IMG/VR virus record: IMGVR_UViG_3300048813_000197
Coordinates: 1-55,394 of that record
DNA from: a virus
Strand: one strand, 5' to 3'
DNA length: 55,394 nucleotides
This document shows positions 34,866-42,941 of this stretch, in pieces. A program made the translations under genes and the position numbers. The first letter of the stretch is position 1, and the number at the start of each line of letters is the position of its first letter. The notes beneath the pieces were generated by a model, which did no database searches, was not told where the DNA came from, and saw only the letters and a program-made list of their open reading frames with translations.

Positions 34866-35840
34866 CTAACCAGTCACCCCGGACAAGATAAAGCCCAACC
34901 GCGGCGCGCTCACCACGATGTCGCCACCGAAGCAAAGCTGGCCGGCGCTGTCCACCGAGTTCGGCAGTTCCTTGAACCCGGTAAAGCCGAAGCCGAAGAG
35001 CTCGTGATCGGAGATGTGGACATTCAGGAAGTCGGTGTTCATGCCGAAGACATAGCCGGTCGGCACATACTGATCGACAACAAGGCGCTGGTTGTTGAAC
35101 CGGATGGCGGTGAAGCCAATGTTCTGCGCCTGGTCGATCATGATGTTGTCGTTGACACGCTGCGCCGGAACCAACTTGTTGTAGAGCTGGTTGTAGATCG
35201 ACTGCGTGGTGGCGATGAGGTTTGGCTGCCGGTTTCCGAAGGTGGCCTGGCCATAAGCCTTCTGCAGAGCGGTGACCGTGATAGGTCCGGCCACATTCTG
35301 ATAGTAGCCGTTGATGCCGGTCGAGGCGCCGGTACCGATGGCCGCGCGGGGAAGCCCGCCGTAGGTCGGATAGTTGGTGCCGTCGTCGTACCCGGCGAGC
35401 AACCCGTCGAGGGCGATCTGTGAGGAGACGGTGCCCTGGCCGTCATTGTAGATGTCGATGGCGAGCGCCTGGGCCAGAGCCTGCGAGCCGTTGATCATCT
35501 TCTCTTCGACGAAGCTCATCACCGCGTTCGTGCCCATGTTGATGGGAAGCTGAGTCCCCTGGATGGTCACGTTGGCGTAATAGAACTTCACCGCAAAGGT
35601 CATCGCCGTGTCCGTCTGGACATAGCTGATGTCGAAGGTGGACCCAGGCGCGAACGGACCAGCCTTCAGAGGCGCGTACTGGATGGGCTGCTGGATGTAG
35701 AGGCCGCCCGGGAAGGGCTTGACTGTCTCACCCTTGAAGATCAGAACGAAGACGGGAGATACCTTGTAATATTCGTCCACGATCTCGGGGACGATCTCCT
35801 GTTTCGTTACGGCCGAAATATCATTGATTGTCAGCGCCAT
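34866..35840 (-). CDS. Major capsid protein (324 aa)
   Basis: GGAGG 7 nt before the ATG. The sequence fits a HK97-fold capsid: helical N-arm (INDISAVTKQEIVPEIVDEYYK), spine helix (MSFVEEKMINGSQALAQALAIDIYND), P-domain strands and a C-terminal FTGFKELPNSVDSAGQLCFGGDIVVS strand set. Lies directly after the scaffold gene (27-nt gap), the standard scaffold-capsid order. No cleavage site or protease is recognised. Function by order and fold pattern; strong for the window. Confidence 0.88.
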   Translation of the reverse strand: MALTINDISAVTKQEIVPEIVDEYYKVSPVFVLIFKGETVKPFPGGLYIQQPIQYAPLKAGPFAPGSTFDISYVQTDTAMTFAVKFYYANVTIQGTQLPINMGTNAVMSFVEEKMINGSQALAQALAIDIYNDGQGTVSSQIALDGLLAGYDDGTNYPTYGGLPRAAIGTGASTGINGYYQNVAGPITVTALQKAYGQATFGNRQPNLIATTQSIYNQLYNKLVPAQRVNDNIMIDQAQNIGFTAIRFNNQRLVVDQYVPTGYVFGMNTDFLNVHISDHELFGFGFTGFKELPNSVDSAGQLCFGGDIVVSAPRLGFILSGVTG

Positions 35841-35866
35841 CTCTGGCCTCCGTTATTTGAATTTGC

Positions 35867-36595
35867 CTAGCTCGCCATTTCGTCGCGGCGAGCCATGATC
35901 CTGTCAAGTTGCGCGGCTGCACGGCCCGCGCCGGTTGTTTCTGATGCTGCGCCCGTCGCCGTGCGCCGTTGGAAAGTAAGGATTGCCTTGTTGGTGGACG
36001 GACCAGGCGTGGTGCCGGGGACATGCTGGCCGGACTGAGCAGAAGTCGCAGCCTTGACCCCTTCGGCAACCTTTGTGGCGATGGTCCGCTCAGTGACTAC
36101 TGGAGCAACAAAAGCCTCATAAGCAGCGGTGATCGAAGGATATCGTGCCGCTTTTCCTGCGGGGGACTCCAAGAAATCGTTGAACTTTGCGGAGTCGAAT
36201 GGCGCACCGGTTTCCTTCTCGGCGCGATAGTAGATGCGATTCAACTCATCGGCGCGCTGGATGGAAATCTTCACCGCGTTGTTGACCAGTTCGTCGCCGC
36301 GCGTCTTGACGGCATCGGCAATTTTGGTCTCAATGGTGGTGTTGATCGTGCCGAGTCTTGCGTCGAGCACCCGCTCAAAAGCACTGAGGTCGAATTGTCC
36401 CGGAGGCGGCGGAGTTCCTTGCCGCGCTGCCGGAGGAGTAACGACGGCTGGCGGCGTTTCTACTTCGTCGTTATCGTAGTAACTGCGAAGCTCGTCACCG
36501 CGAGACAAACGGGTCGCCAGATCCGTCCTTGCCTCCAGTTTCGCGTATTCTGCCGGGCTTAGAATGCCCTTCAAATCTTCGAGGATCGATGCCAT
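35867..36595 (-). CDS. Scaffolding protein (242 aa)
   Basis: Acidic/helical N-terminus, Pro-rich linker (TPPAVVTPPAARQGTPPPP), a long coiled coil (about 70-135: SAFERVLDARLGTINTTIE) and a charged C-terminal helix. GAGAGG before the ATG. It lies directly before the major capsid gene with a 27-nt gap. Scaffolds guide procapsid assembly inside the shell. No catalytic motif, so not a protease. Confidence 0.85.
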   Translation of the reverse strand: MASILEDLKGILSPAEYAKLEARTDLATRLSRGDELRSYYDNDEVETPPAVVTPPAARQGTPPPPGQFDLSAFERVLDARLGTINTTIETKIADAVKTRGDELVNNAVKISIQRADELNRIYYRAEKETGAPFDSAKFNDFLESPAGKAARYPSITAAYEAFVAPVVTERTIATKVAEGVKAATSAQSGQHVPGTTPGPSTNKAILTFQRRTATGAASETTGAGRAAAQLDRIMARRDEMAS

Positions 36596-36614
36596 GAGTA
36601 TTTACCTCTCTCGT

Positions 36615-36998
36615 CTAGGCTGCATGTGAATCGTCTGATTGCGATGGTGGTGGTGCCGGAGGTCCGCCGGCTGGCGGTGCTGCATCGGGCGGAGGAGCAT
36701 CGGCAGGCTTATCGTCTCCCGAGTCCAGATCCTTCGGGTCTTTCTTCAACCCCTGCACAACCAGTTCCTTGATGCCTTCCTTCAACTTGTCGATGCCAGG
36801 CTTCAAGTCTTTCTTCAACTTCGTCATCTTCGAAAGGACGCGGTATACCCCCGTCAATCCCTTCATCAATTCTTCGTCCACATCCGAGTCCGCACCTTTT
36901 TTCCCGCCAGGAGGAGGACCACCGGAAGCGGCATCCCCGCCAGCAGGCAGGTTGTCGTAGAACGAAGGCGGCGCGGCAGTGGGTGCGGGAAGTGGCAT
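36615..36998 (-). CDS. Pro/Lys-rich assembly protein (127 aa)
   Basis: Pro/Ala/Gly-rich ends with an acidic/lysine helical centre (about 42-86: LMKGLTGVYRVLSKMTKLKKDL). It lies 20 nt before the scaffold gene. The layout resembles small capsid-assembly or scaffold-assisting proteins; a scaffold partner is possible. The start ATG follows the stop of a 57-residue gene by a few bases and has only weak ribosome-site matches. Confidence 0.6.
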   Translation of the reverse strand: MPLPAPTAAPPSFYDNLPAGGDAASGGPPPGGKKGADSDVDEELMKGLTGVYRVLSKMTKLKKDLKPGIDKLKEGIKELVVQGLKKDPKDLDSGDDKPADAPPPDAAPPAGGPPAPPPSQSDDSHAA

Positions 36999-37001
36999 GG
37001 G

Positions 37002-37175
37002 TTATTTGGGGTTCTTTACCGGATGGCCGGTCTTCACGTTCGGGCTGAATCCGCGGTCGGGGATCACACGGTCGTTGATCATGTGGCCGAAAAGAGCAAT
37101 CTTCCCGCCAGTGATCTTGGGCGATGTAACCGGCCCGCCGAACGTCTCTTCGCTTACGCGCTCATTCTTTGCCAT
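37002..37175 (-). CDS. Small basic protein (57 aa)
   Basis: ATG at 37175, TAA at 37004-37002. Starts MAKNERVSEET, with two short hydrophobic strands (KITGGKIALFGHMI) and basic end (KTGHPVKNPK). It lies between the 22-residue basic gene and the 127-residue gene, all on the minus strand. Small size explains why longer-frame scans omit it. Function unknown; maybe a minor head protein. Confidence 0.6.
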   Translation of the reverse strand: MAKNERVSEETFGGPVTSPKITGGKIALFGHMINDRVIPDRGFSPNVKTGHPVKNPK

Positions 37176-37195
37176 GGGAGTTTACCTCTTGGGTT

Positions 37196-37265
37196 GAGGA
37201 GGCCGGTTGCCCGGCCCCTCGGTTGTGGTTGGGCTACCTGACAGCGTGAAATCTACTTTTCACGC
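37196..37265. other. Two strong hairpins in late-block spacer
   Basis: GGCCGG (37201-37206) and CCGGCC (37211-37216) pair across a TTGC loop, with flanking GAGG/CCTC extending the stem. GCGTGAAA (37244-37251) and TTTCACGC (37258-37265) form an 8-bp stem across TCTACT, covering the stop of the 22-residue gene. Neither has a T-run, so processing or pausing is more likely than termination. Confidence 0.45.
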
Positions 37266-37321
37266 TTCGACTTACGGCCACCGTGACGCTTGTGACCTTT
37301 CCGCTTATGGCCCTTACGCAT
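37253..37321 (-). CDS. Tiny highly basic protein (22 aa)
   Basis: ATG at 37321-37319, TAG at 37255-37253, with AAAGGAG 6 nt before the start. Lys/Arg/His/Gly-rich throughout (MRKGHKRKGHKRHGGRKSKR). Such short basic proteins are found in phage capsid loci, where they may bind DNA; this is inference. The good Shine-Dalgarno and place in the capsid locus support a real gene. Confidence 0.6.
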   Translation of the reverse strand: MRKGHKRKGHKRHGGRKSKREK

Positions 37322-37457
37322 GTGGAACTCCTTTCGGATCGGTTTTTTTACGAGGCCTTCACCTCGGTCAGGTCTGACGTTTCCGTCACGCCTCGAAGCA
37401 AATATCAACCATACTTTTGCGGATTTGTCATAGATGCGGGAGAACTGAAAAAGGAGG
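37322..37457 (-). promoter_or_regulatory. Structured leader upstream of capsid genes
   Basis: Minus strand: TGACG-GAAA-CGTCA (GNRA-type loop), then GTCAG-AC-CTGAC, then CGAGG-TGAAGG-CCTCG, then seven A and AAGGAG before the 22-residue gene. This is the 5' end of the transcript for scaffold and capsid if a promoter sits near 37.4 kb, but no good -10 is seen. On the plus strand the same DNA lies upstream of the HTH/HNH pair. Confidence 0.4.
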
Positions 37458-37484
37458 TTGGAGTTTGACGGCGATTGTAGGATA

Positions 37485-37676
37485 ATGATGGATATGAGCC
37501 AAACAAAAAATGCTCCGATGTCCCCCGCGCAAGTAGCTGAGTATCTTCAACTGAATGTGAAAACTATCTATCGACACCTCAAGGCTGGAACTTTGCATGG
37601 TATGCGACTCAGCGACAAGTGCTGGCGGATAGCGGCAAGCGATGTTTACGTCTTTATGCAGAGGGGTCGGCGATGA
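37485..37676 (+). CDS. Excisionase/MerR-type HTH protein (63 aa)
   Basis: MSPAQVAEYLQLNVKTIYRHLKAGTLHGMRLSDKCWRI: a winged HTH of the MerR/excisionase-like type, with the recognition helix around VKTIYRHLKAG. Start choice: ATG at 37485 (AGGATAATG) or 37488/37494; an AAGGAGG at 37451 suits a TTG at 37458 poorly because of spacing. The stop overlaps the HNH ATG (ATGA), so HTH and nuclease are co-expressed. It may regulate the nuclease or direct DNA binding. Confidence 0.75.
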   Translation: MMDMSQTKNAPMSPAQVAEYLQLNVKTIYRHLKAGTLHGMRLSDKCWRIAASDVYVFMQRGRR

Positions 37677-38299
37677 ATCACGGTAAGCCGCGACCAGTGC
37701 TGATTCAGCCAGAAGATACCTCTATCCGCCTCATCGCGCTCACTCGGGGTTTTGTTGTCAAAGTTGATGTCTCCGATTATGAAGACTTGATGTGTAATTT
37801 ATGGGGGGTGATGAAGTGCAGGGATAAGTGGTACGCCTACAGAACCCATATAATCAACGGCCAGAAAACTTCGCTCTTACTGCATCGCTACCTGTTGGGC
37901 TTAACGCCTGGTGATGGCATCGTTGTCGATCACGACAACGGAGATGGGCTTGATTGCCGGAGAGATAATCTCCGTAAGGGAGGTACCGCAGAAAACGGGC
38001 AGAATCGCGGCATTCAGGCCAATAACACGTCTGGCTTCAAGGGTGTCACGCCGTACCGTTACAACCCGGAGTTCTGGGTCGCCCAGATAAAAGCATTTGG
38101 AAAGCATAAGCACCTCGGATTATTTAGAGAGAAAGAGAAAGCCGCCCGCGCCTACGATGAGGCTGCTATTCGATTGCATGGAAGATATGCGCGGCTCAAC
38201 TTCCCTGAAGAGCATCCTACTTCTTCCCATGCCCGGCCGCGTGCTGCCCAGCCCCCGCCAACTGCGCCAATTGAATCTTCTCCAGCGCTTCGGCTTTAA
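37673..38299 (+). CDS. HNH/AP2 homing-endonuclease-like protein (208 aa), coupled to HTH gene
   Basis: No N-terminal zinc knuckle; starts with a short basic segment and ALTRGFVVKVDVSDYE. LLLHRYLLGLTPGDGIVVDHDNGDGLDCRRDNLR carries the LHR and DH motifs. AP2: NTSGFKGVTPYRYN, HLGLFREKEKAARAYDEAA, GRYARLNFPE. The tail after LNFPE (about 25 residues, Pro/Ala-rich) is antisense to the portal gene (83-nt overlap). The ATG overlaps the HTH stop. DNA recognition may be helped by the HTH protein. Confidence 0.85.
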   Translation: MNHGKPRPVLIQPEDTSIRLIALTRGFVVKVDVSDYEDLMCNLWGVMKCRDKWYAYRTHIINGQKTSLLLHRYLLGLTPGDGIVVDHDNGDGLDCRRDNLRKGGTAENGQNRGIQANNTSGFKGVTPYRYNPEFWVAQIKAFGKHKHLGLFREKEKAARAYDEAAIRLHGRYARLNFPEEHPTSSHARPRAAQPPPTAPIESSPALRL

Positions 38300-40019
38300 G
38301 TTCGGCTTCGATCCTCTCTTGTTCTGCGATTGGGATTCCGAGTTTCCGGTAAAGAGCTTTTCTGCTTAGGACTCCCATTTTAAGCATCGAAAACGCGATC
38401 TGCACTTCCTCATTCTTCTCGATGGCGAGCAAGCTGCCCTTGCGGATAGAGAACACCGCCTGGCGCACGAACTGCTCCGGCTCCATACCCTTCGCCATCG
38501 AAAACCACTGGCCGAAGGGCTGCTCAAAGTCGGCGTCCGTCAGACCCTTGGTGCCGAATTTAGCGATCCGGCTCTTCGAGGTAGAGAATTGCATGATGTT
38601 CGAGGCGACCTGGGTGCCGGTATCGGTGAGGAATGAGTAGAGGCCCCGGCCCATGAAGCGCACGGGGATCGATCTGGAATTCAGGATCATCTCCAAAGAG
38701 TCGCCGCCCGGCACCTGCTTTTTCTGGAGAGATTGATTGATGGCCGACGCGCCAGAGGTCATTTCCTGCTCTTTCTCGACACCCTCCTTCATCTGGAGAA
38801 CGTAGGCCGGCAACTCGGCGGGCTTGGGGAAAGACGGTTCCCGCGGCGTGTTGTTGTTGTACATCATCTTCGAACCGGGCGCGCCGGGATCCATCGAATC
38901 CCAGACGGACTGCGCGAATGCCGCCTTCGGCGCCACGATCCTCGGCTCGATCACGGCGCGAATCATGTCCATCAGTCCGCCGTTGATCCGGTTTACGATG
39001 TCGGACATTTGGGCAATGGGTTCCAAAGGGCTAACTCCCTGCGAAGACCACGGAACCCGAATCAGCCGGAGTTTGGCGAAAGGAAACATGCCATGCCAAT
39101 AGGGATTGCATTGGTCCTGGAGAACCTTGCCGCCGGCGACAATCAGGAATCGGCCGCGCGGATACCACGGCTCTCCCGGTTCGACAAGATACGACCAGTT
39201 GTACCGCTCGTCGCCTACGCGCTTCGTCTCGGAACCCTCGTTGATCGAAGCGTCCTTGAACCAGAACTGTTTGAGCATCGCCTTCGGATAGCGGCTGCGC
39301 TTGCCGTCCAACTGCCGCTTGCCGAGCATCTTCTTCAACTGCGGATTCAGCCGGACCCATGACGCCTGCGACATCTTGCCTGGCCGCGACACTTCACCAG
39401 TTGGCTCGTTGGTCTCGAGGTCGGCTTGCACATCGTTCGCCAGCTCGCCAAACGTCCGCTTGAGAGTTTCGATCGTCACCGGCCAGCGGCCAATGACGCA
39501 TTCGTCATCCTGCAGCTTCTTCCCCGCGCCGATACTCATCACATTCAGCGGTCCAAGGGGCATGAACTCGTTGTCCCCCATCCCGTTGTTCATCGCTCCG
39601 TTCCACTGGATTTTGGCGAATCCCGTGTGGAGCAGCGCCCACATGACGGACTGGGTGAGCTCCGCTTCGAAGTCCGTCACCTGCGCCCACATCGTAATCA
39701 TCTCGTTGAGCAGGGTCTGGAGAGCGGTGAATTGCTCGTCTTCGTTGTGGAATTTGACCTGGAAGTCCGGCTCGATGTCGGTAAGAATGCCCGCCATTTC
39801 CATGAACTGCCGGAAGAGGCGATTGACGGTTGGCCGGCTGCGGCCGTAGCGGGATTTGGCATTCCACTGCTGGCCGGAGATGTAGTCGATGAGCCGGGAT
39901 GTCAGCCGAATTTCGCGGGAGTCGGCCAGTTCCCGCTCCGCTTCGTCGTAAACGGAGTCCGACCAGGCGAGAACTTCCCGCTCCAGCGCTGCTTCCGGTC
40001 TCTCTGTCGAATCGGCCAT
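38217..40019 (-). CDS. Portal protein (600 aa)
   Basis: Layout of a podovirus portal: N-terminal charged helix (ALEREVLAWSDSVYDEAEREL), stem segments with LIDYISGQQW, clip region, and C-terminal wing helices (ISRKALYRKL-type, here LSRKALYRKLGIP). AGGTAA before the ATG. Order TerS, TerL, portal, scaffold, capsid is standard. The C-terminal 27 codons are antisense to the HNH gene at 37.7 kb. Position, length and composition agree. Confidence 0.85.
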   Translation of the reverse strand: MADSTERPEAALEREVLAWSDSVYDEAERELADSREIRLTSRLIDYISGQQWNAKSRYGRSRPTVNRLFRQFMEMAGILTDIEPDFQVKFHNEDEQFTALQTLLNEMITMWAQVTDFEAELTQSVMWALLHTGFAKIQWNGAMNNGMGDNEFMPLGPLNVMSIGAGKKLQDDECVIGRWPVTIETLKRTFGELANDVQADLETNEPTGEVSRPGKMSQASWVRLNPQLKKMLGKRQLDGKRSRYPKAMLKQFWFKDASINEGSETKRVGDERYNWSYLVEPGEPWYPRGRFLIVAGGKVLQDQCNPYWHGMFPFAKLRLIRVPWSSQGVSPLEPIAQMSDIVNRINGGLMDMIRAVIEPRIVAPKAAFAQSVWDSMDPGAPGSKMMYNNNTPREPSFPKPAELPAYVLQMKEGVEKEQEMTSGASAINQSLQKKQVPGGDSLEMILNSRSIPVRFMGRGLYSFLTDTGTQVASNIMQFSTSKSRIAKFGTKGLTDADFEQPFGQWFSMAKGMEPEQFVRQAVFSIRKGSLLAIEKNEEVQIAFSMLKMGVLSRKALYRKLGIPIAEQERIEAELKAEALEKIQLAQLAGAGQHAAGHGKK

Positions 40020-40080
40020 CGCGTTGGAGTTTACCTGAATCTTTGAGGTTTAGAGGGGGGATGCGGGAGAAAACTTGGAA

Positions 40081-40581
40081 TCAGGCGCCGGACATCGCCT
40101 TGCTGAATCTCTCCTCCCATTCATTCAACTTCGCGACCAGATTCTCGTTTTGGCCGGAAAGCTCCTTGACCTGCTCGGCTGTCGCAATCATTTCCGCGCC
40201 GTTTTTCACTCCGAGTTTCCGCAGTTTCTCCGCCTGCTGCCCATCAATGAGAACCGGCGCGCCGGCCATACAGGCTCGGATGATCGACCCGATGGTGGGA
40301 TGGAAGCGCTCGCCGAGGGCATCCTTGGCTTTCATCAGGCATTCCTGGTTGACCCAGATTTCAACCTTCACATCACCGGGTCCGGGTGCAAATCTGACTT
40401 CGGTCTTGATCATGTCGGGGTTCATGGCCCAGAACTGCGCGTGGGAAAGCCGATGACCCATCAGGCAGAAAGCGTTTGCATTGTCGCGCATCGCTTCGAC
40501 TGTGGGTGAGCCCTGGTTACGGCACATTGGGCAATAAGCCCCGGTTACGTTATCGCCTACAAACTTTGGTAGAACAGGCAT
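40081..40581 (-). CDS. Cys-pair protein between portal and terminase (166 aa)
   Basis: ATG at 40581 (MPVLPKF) with GGAG before it. N-terminal CPMC and FCLMGH suggest a small zinc site; the C-terminus is coiled coil (VKELSGQNENLVAKLNEWEERF). The open frame continues to 40809 but crosses the 70-residue gene. Possibly a packaging or head accessory protein, by position. No family recognised. Confidence 0.6.
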   Translation of the reverse strand: MPVLPKFVGDNVTGAYCPMCRNQGSPTVEAMRDNANAFCLMGHRLSHAQFWAMNPDMIKTEVRFAPGPGDVKVEIWVNQECLMKAKDALGERFHPTIGSIIRACMAGAPVLIDGQQAEKLRKLGVKNGAEMIATAEQVKELSGQNENLVAKLNEWEERFSKAMSGA

Positions 40582-40589
40582 CTCGTCTC

Positions 40590-40802
40590 CTATCTCACTT
40601 CTTTGATTTCGCCGATGTAAAACGAATTTTGCAGGTAAGTCTTCCCGCTTGCGCCGCGCTTGTAAAACTCCCACGATCTTCCATCCGCGCTCGACCAATA
40701 GAAATGCATCCGACCCATCCGGTTCCGTTTCTTGCACAGGCGATTGCCGGGGATTGCAGCCATCGCCAGAGATACGAGCAAGCAGTTGCCGGGAAATTTC
40801 AT
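40590..40802 (-). CDS. Hypothetical small protein (70 aa)
   Basis: Starts next to the terminase stop (GGTAAATG), with GAGG inside the terminase end. Short hydrophobic N-terminus (CLLVSLAMAAIP), then basic segment and MHFYWSSADGRSWEFYKRG, a Trp/Tyr-rich strand pair. Probably a small folded virion or accessory protein. Not recognised. Confidence 0.55.
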   Translation of the reverse strand: MKFPGNCLLVSLAMAAIPGNRLCKKRNRMGRMHFYWSSADGRSWEFYKRGASGKTYLQNSFYIGEIKEVR

Positions 40803-42941
40803 TTACCAATCCTCGCCGTAGTCATCGCCCATCTTCGGACCCGCAGCAGCCATCGCACTCTTATAAGCCCATATTACATCCGGAGTGATCTCCGTTGAGT
40901 GTAAACCGTGCCGCAGGTGAAGGTCTTTTTCCACACCCATAGCGTCGAAGATCGGGCTAAAAAGCGTGTTCGCGTTGCAAACAAGAATCGGCCGGACACT
41001 CCAGCCCGCTTTACCGAGAATCACCTTGTCCGCTTCCGCCTGGGTGTTGTATTGACCGCGCTGGCGCATGATGTTGTCGTAGACGCCGTAGATGTGCAGC
41101 TCGCCCGTGGAGCGGACTTTTTCCGTTGAGGCCGAAGTCTTCAGGTGCTTCGTCGTCTCGCGCAGGCAATAGAGGCCGATCATGCCCGACATCACGGAAT
41201 CGTCATTGTTGCCTTGCCCCTCAGACCTGCCATCCGTTTCCATCGCCGCGAAGTCGATCATCTCGTCGAGCATGTCAGCGTCTCGAATGACAACCGTATG
41301 GTCGAGCAGCGCCTCATTCATGCAGCCAATGATCTCGTCGCGGGTCTTCGAGTTGGTCAGCCAGTGGAGGTAATTTGTCGCCTGGTTGGTGATCTTGTCT
41401 TTGAATTGCGGCCGGTAGAGGTTCGGATAGTCGAGGTCACGCAGCTCGTTGCCGGTCGTGATACCGTCTTTCATATACTCGACGGCGATCTCCGCGTTGT
41501 TATAGAAAATTCCGATGGCGGCGCCAACGTGTGCGAACTTCTTTGGCGGGATCCATCCCCACCATGTTGCCGCAATCGAATCCGGCTCCATGCCCTGCCC
41601 GGCCCGCCACACGGTCGCCATCGAGTAGTCGCCACCGTTGCCGAGCGCCACGTCCATCGAGACATAGTAGGTTTCGTTTGCTTCCGGCATCTCCCAGATG
41701 AACAGCCGTTTTCCGCCCCTGCCGGACTTGCGCTTCGGTAAGTCGTGTTTGTCCTTCACCGCGGCGATGTCGTCGGTGTTGATGCGCGGCGGCTCCATCG
41801 AGACGAGTGTGATTTCGCCGGCAAACAGTGGATCGCATACCTTGTTCATCTCCTGCCATTCGAGCGAGTCGCGGTCGAAGGCGCAGAGACCCGATGATTG
41901 GAATGCTTCGTTCGGGGTCAGCGGATACGACTCGAGGAAGCCGGCCTTCTTCCCTTTGCGCTTGGCAGCCCGCATGCGGTTGCGGCGGAAGTCCCAGAAC
42001 GTATCTGGAATCTCGAAGTCCTCTTCTTTCAGTATCCGCGCATTGAAGGTGATTTCGTCGTCGGCGAGCTCAAACGTCTCCGGCATGTTCTCCGGCAACG
42101 TGTAATACTTTTTGACTTTGTAAACCGGAATCCAGACGGCGCGCATGTCGCTATCGCCATCGACCGCCGCGCACCATTCGTCGTAGAACAGACCCTGGCG
42201 ACCGTAGCCGGTAGATTCGAAAACTTGGTAGGTGTCGCGCGCGTTCATCGACGGTTTGATGTCACCCTCATACACCTCGTCATTCGGCCAGCGGCTAACC
42301 TCTGAAGCGTGGAGAGCTCGAATCGATCGACCAATGGCAACGCCGGAAGTTTTCGTCGCGGCCGACACCTGGAGTCCTGATCCAAGGCCCGGGTCCACCA
42401 TGCGCTCTTTTTCGTCGCTGCGCTGGAACTCGATGCCGCCGTTCTTTGTTTTGTACATCCATTCCGGCTTCATCCACCACGGCAGATTCGCGTAGGCGTT
42501 CAAGCTCATCTGGTAGATGTACTCGGAGGTGTCGTCATTCTGCGCGACGATCATGGTGAAGCAGTGGGGTGTGAACATGGTGTGGTGGAGCATGGAGGCC
42601 GCCGTCCACACACTGATGCCGGTCTGGCGGGGTTTGAGGACGATGATCTTGCAATAGCCGTGCTCGGTCCACTCTTCCTGAATCGCCTCGTACAAAATTT
42701 CCTGATGGTCCCAGAACGGAAAGAGGGTCTTCAGTTGGCCATGCTCTGTCTTGATGATGTGGTAGTTCTCGAGGTAGTAGCGCAGGTCTAAGGCTTTTCC
42801 AACTTCATTTTCAATGAACTGCAATCCGCCGGAAGGCAACTCTGCCCAGGCTCGCGCGATGTCCTGTCCGCAGCGCAGGTAGTGGTCCTGCAGAACTTCG
42901 ATTTCATCGTTGAGACCGGGATTTCTACGAGGTACTCTCAT
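40803..42941 (-). CDS. terL: Terminase large subunit (712 aa)
   Basis: ATG at 42941 (MRVPRRNPG) behind GAGGAGG. ATPase: LKPRQTGIS loop with K103 (a deviant Walker A with the lysine at the front, as in several terminases). Nuclease: VSMDVALGNGGDYS (D430), VEYM (E488) and NNDDSVMSG (D580, D581), the acidic triad of the RNase H-like nuclease. It packages DNA into the prohead through the portal. The frame to 42971 adds ten residues inside the previous gene and is less likely. Strong motif agreement. Confidence 0.93.
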   Translation of the reverse strand: MRVPRRNPGLNDEIEVLQDHYLRCGQDIARAWAELPSGGLQFIENEVGKALDLRYYLENYHIIKTEHGQLKTLFPFWDHQEILYEAIQEEWTEHGYCKIIVLKPRQTGISVWTAASMLHHTMFTPHCFTMIVAQNDDTSEYIYQMSLNAYANLPWWMKPEWMYKTKNGGIEFQRSDEKERMVDPGLGSGLQVSAATKTSGVAIGRSIRALHASEVSRWPNDEVYEGDIKPSMNARDTYQVFESTGYGRQGLFYDEWCAAVDGDSDMRAVWIPVYKVKKYYTLPENMPETFELADDEITFNARILKEEDFEIPDTFWDFRRNRMRAAKRKGKKAGFLESYPLTPNEAFQSSGLCAFDRDSLEWQEMNKVCDPLFAGEITLVSMEPPRINTDDIAAVKDKHDLPKRKSGRGGKRLFIWEMPEANETYYVSMDVALGNGGDYSMATVWRAGQGMEPDSIAATWWGWIPPKKFAHVGAAIGIFYNNAEIAVEYMKDGITTGNELRDLDYPNLYRPQFKDKITNQATNYLHWLTNSKTRDEIIGCMNEALLDHTVVIRDADMLDEMIDFAAMETDGRSEGQGNNDDSVMSGMIGLYCLRETTKHLKTSASTEKVRSTGELHIYGVYDNIMRQRGQYNTQAEADKVILGKAGWSVRPILVCNANTLFSPIFDAMGVEKDLHLRHGLHSTEITPDVIWAYKSAMAAAGPKMGDDYGEDW

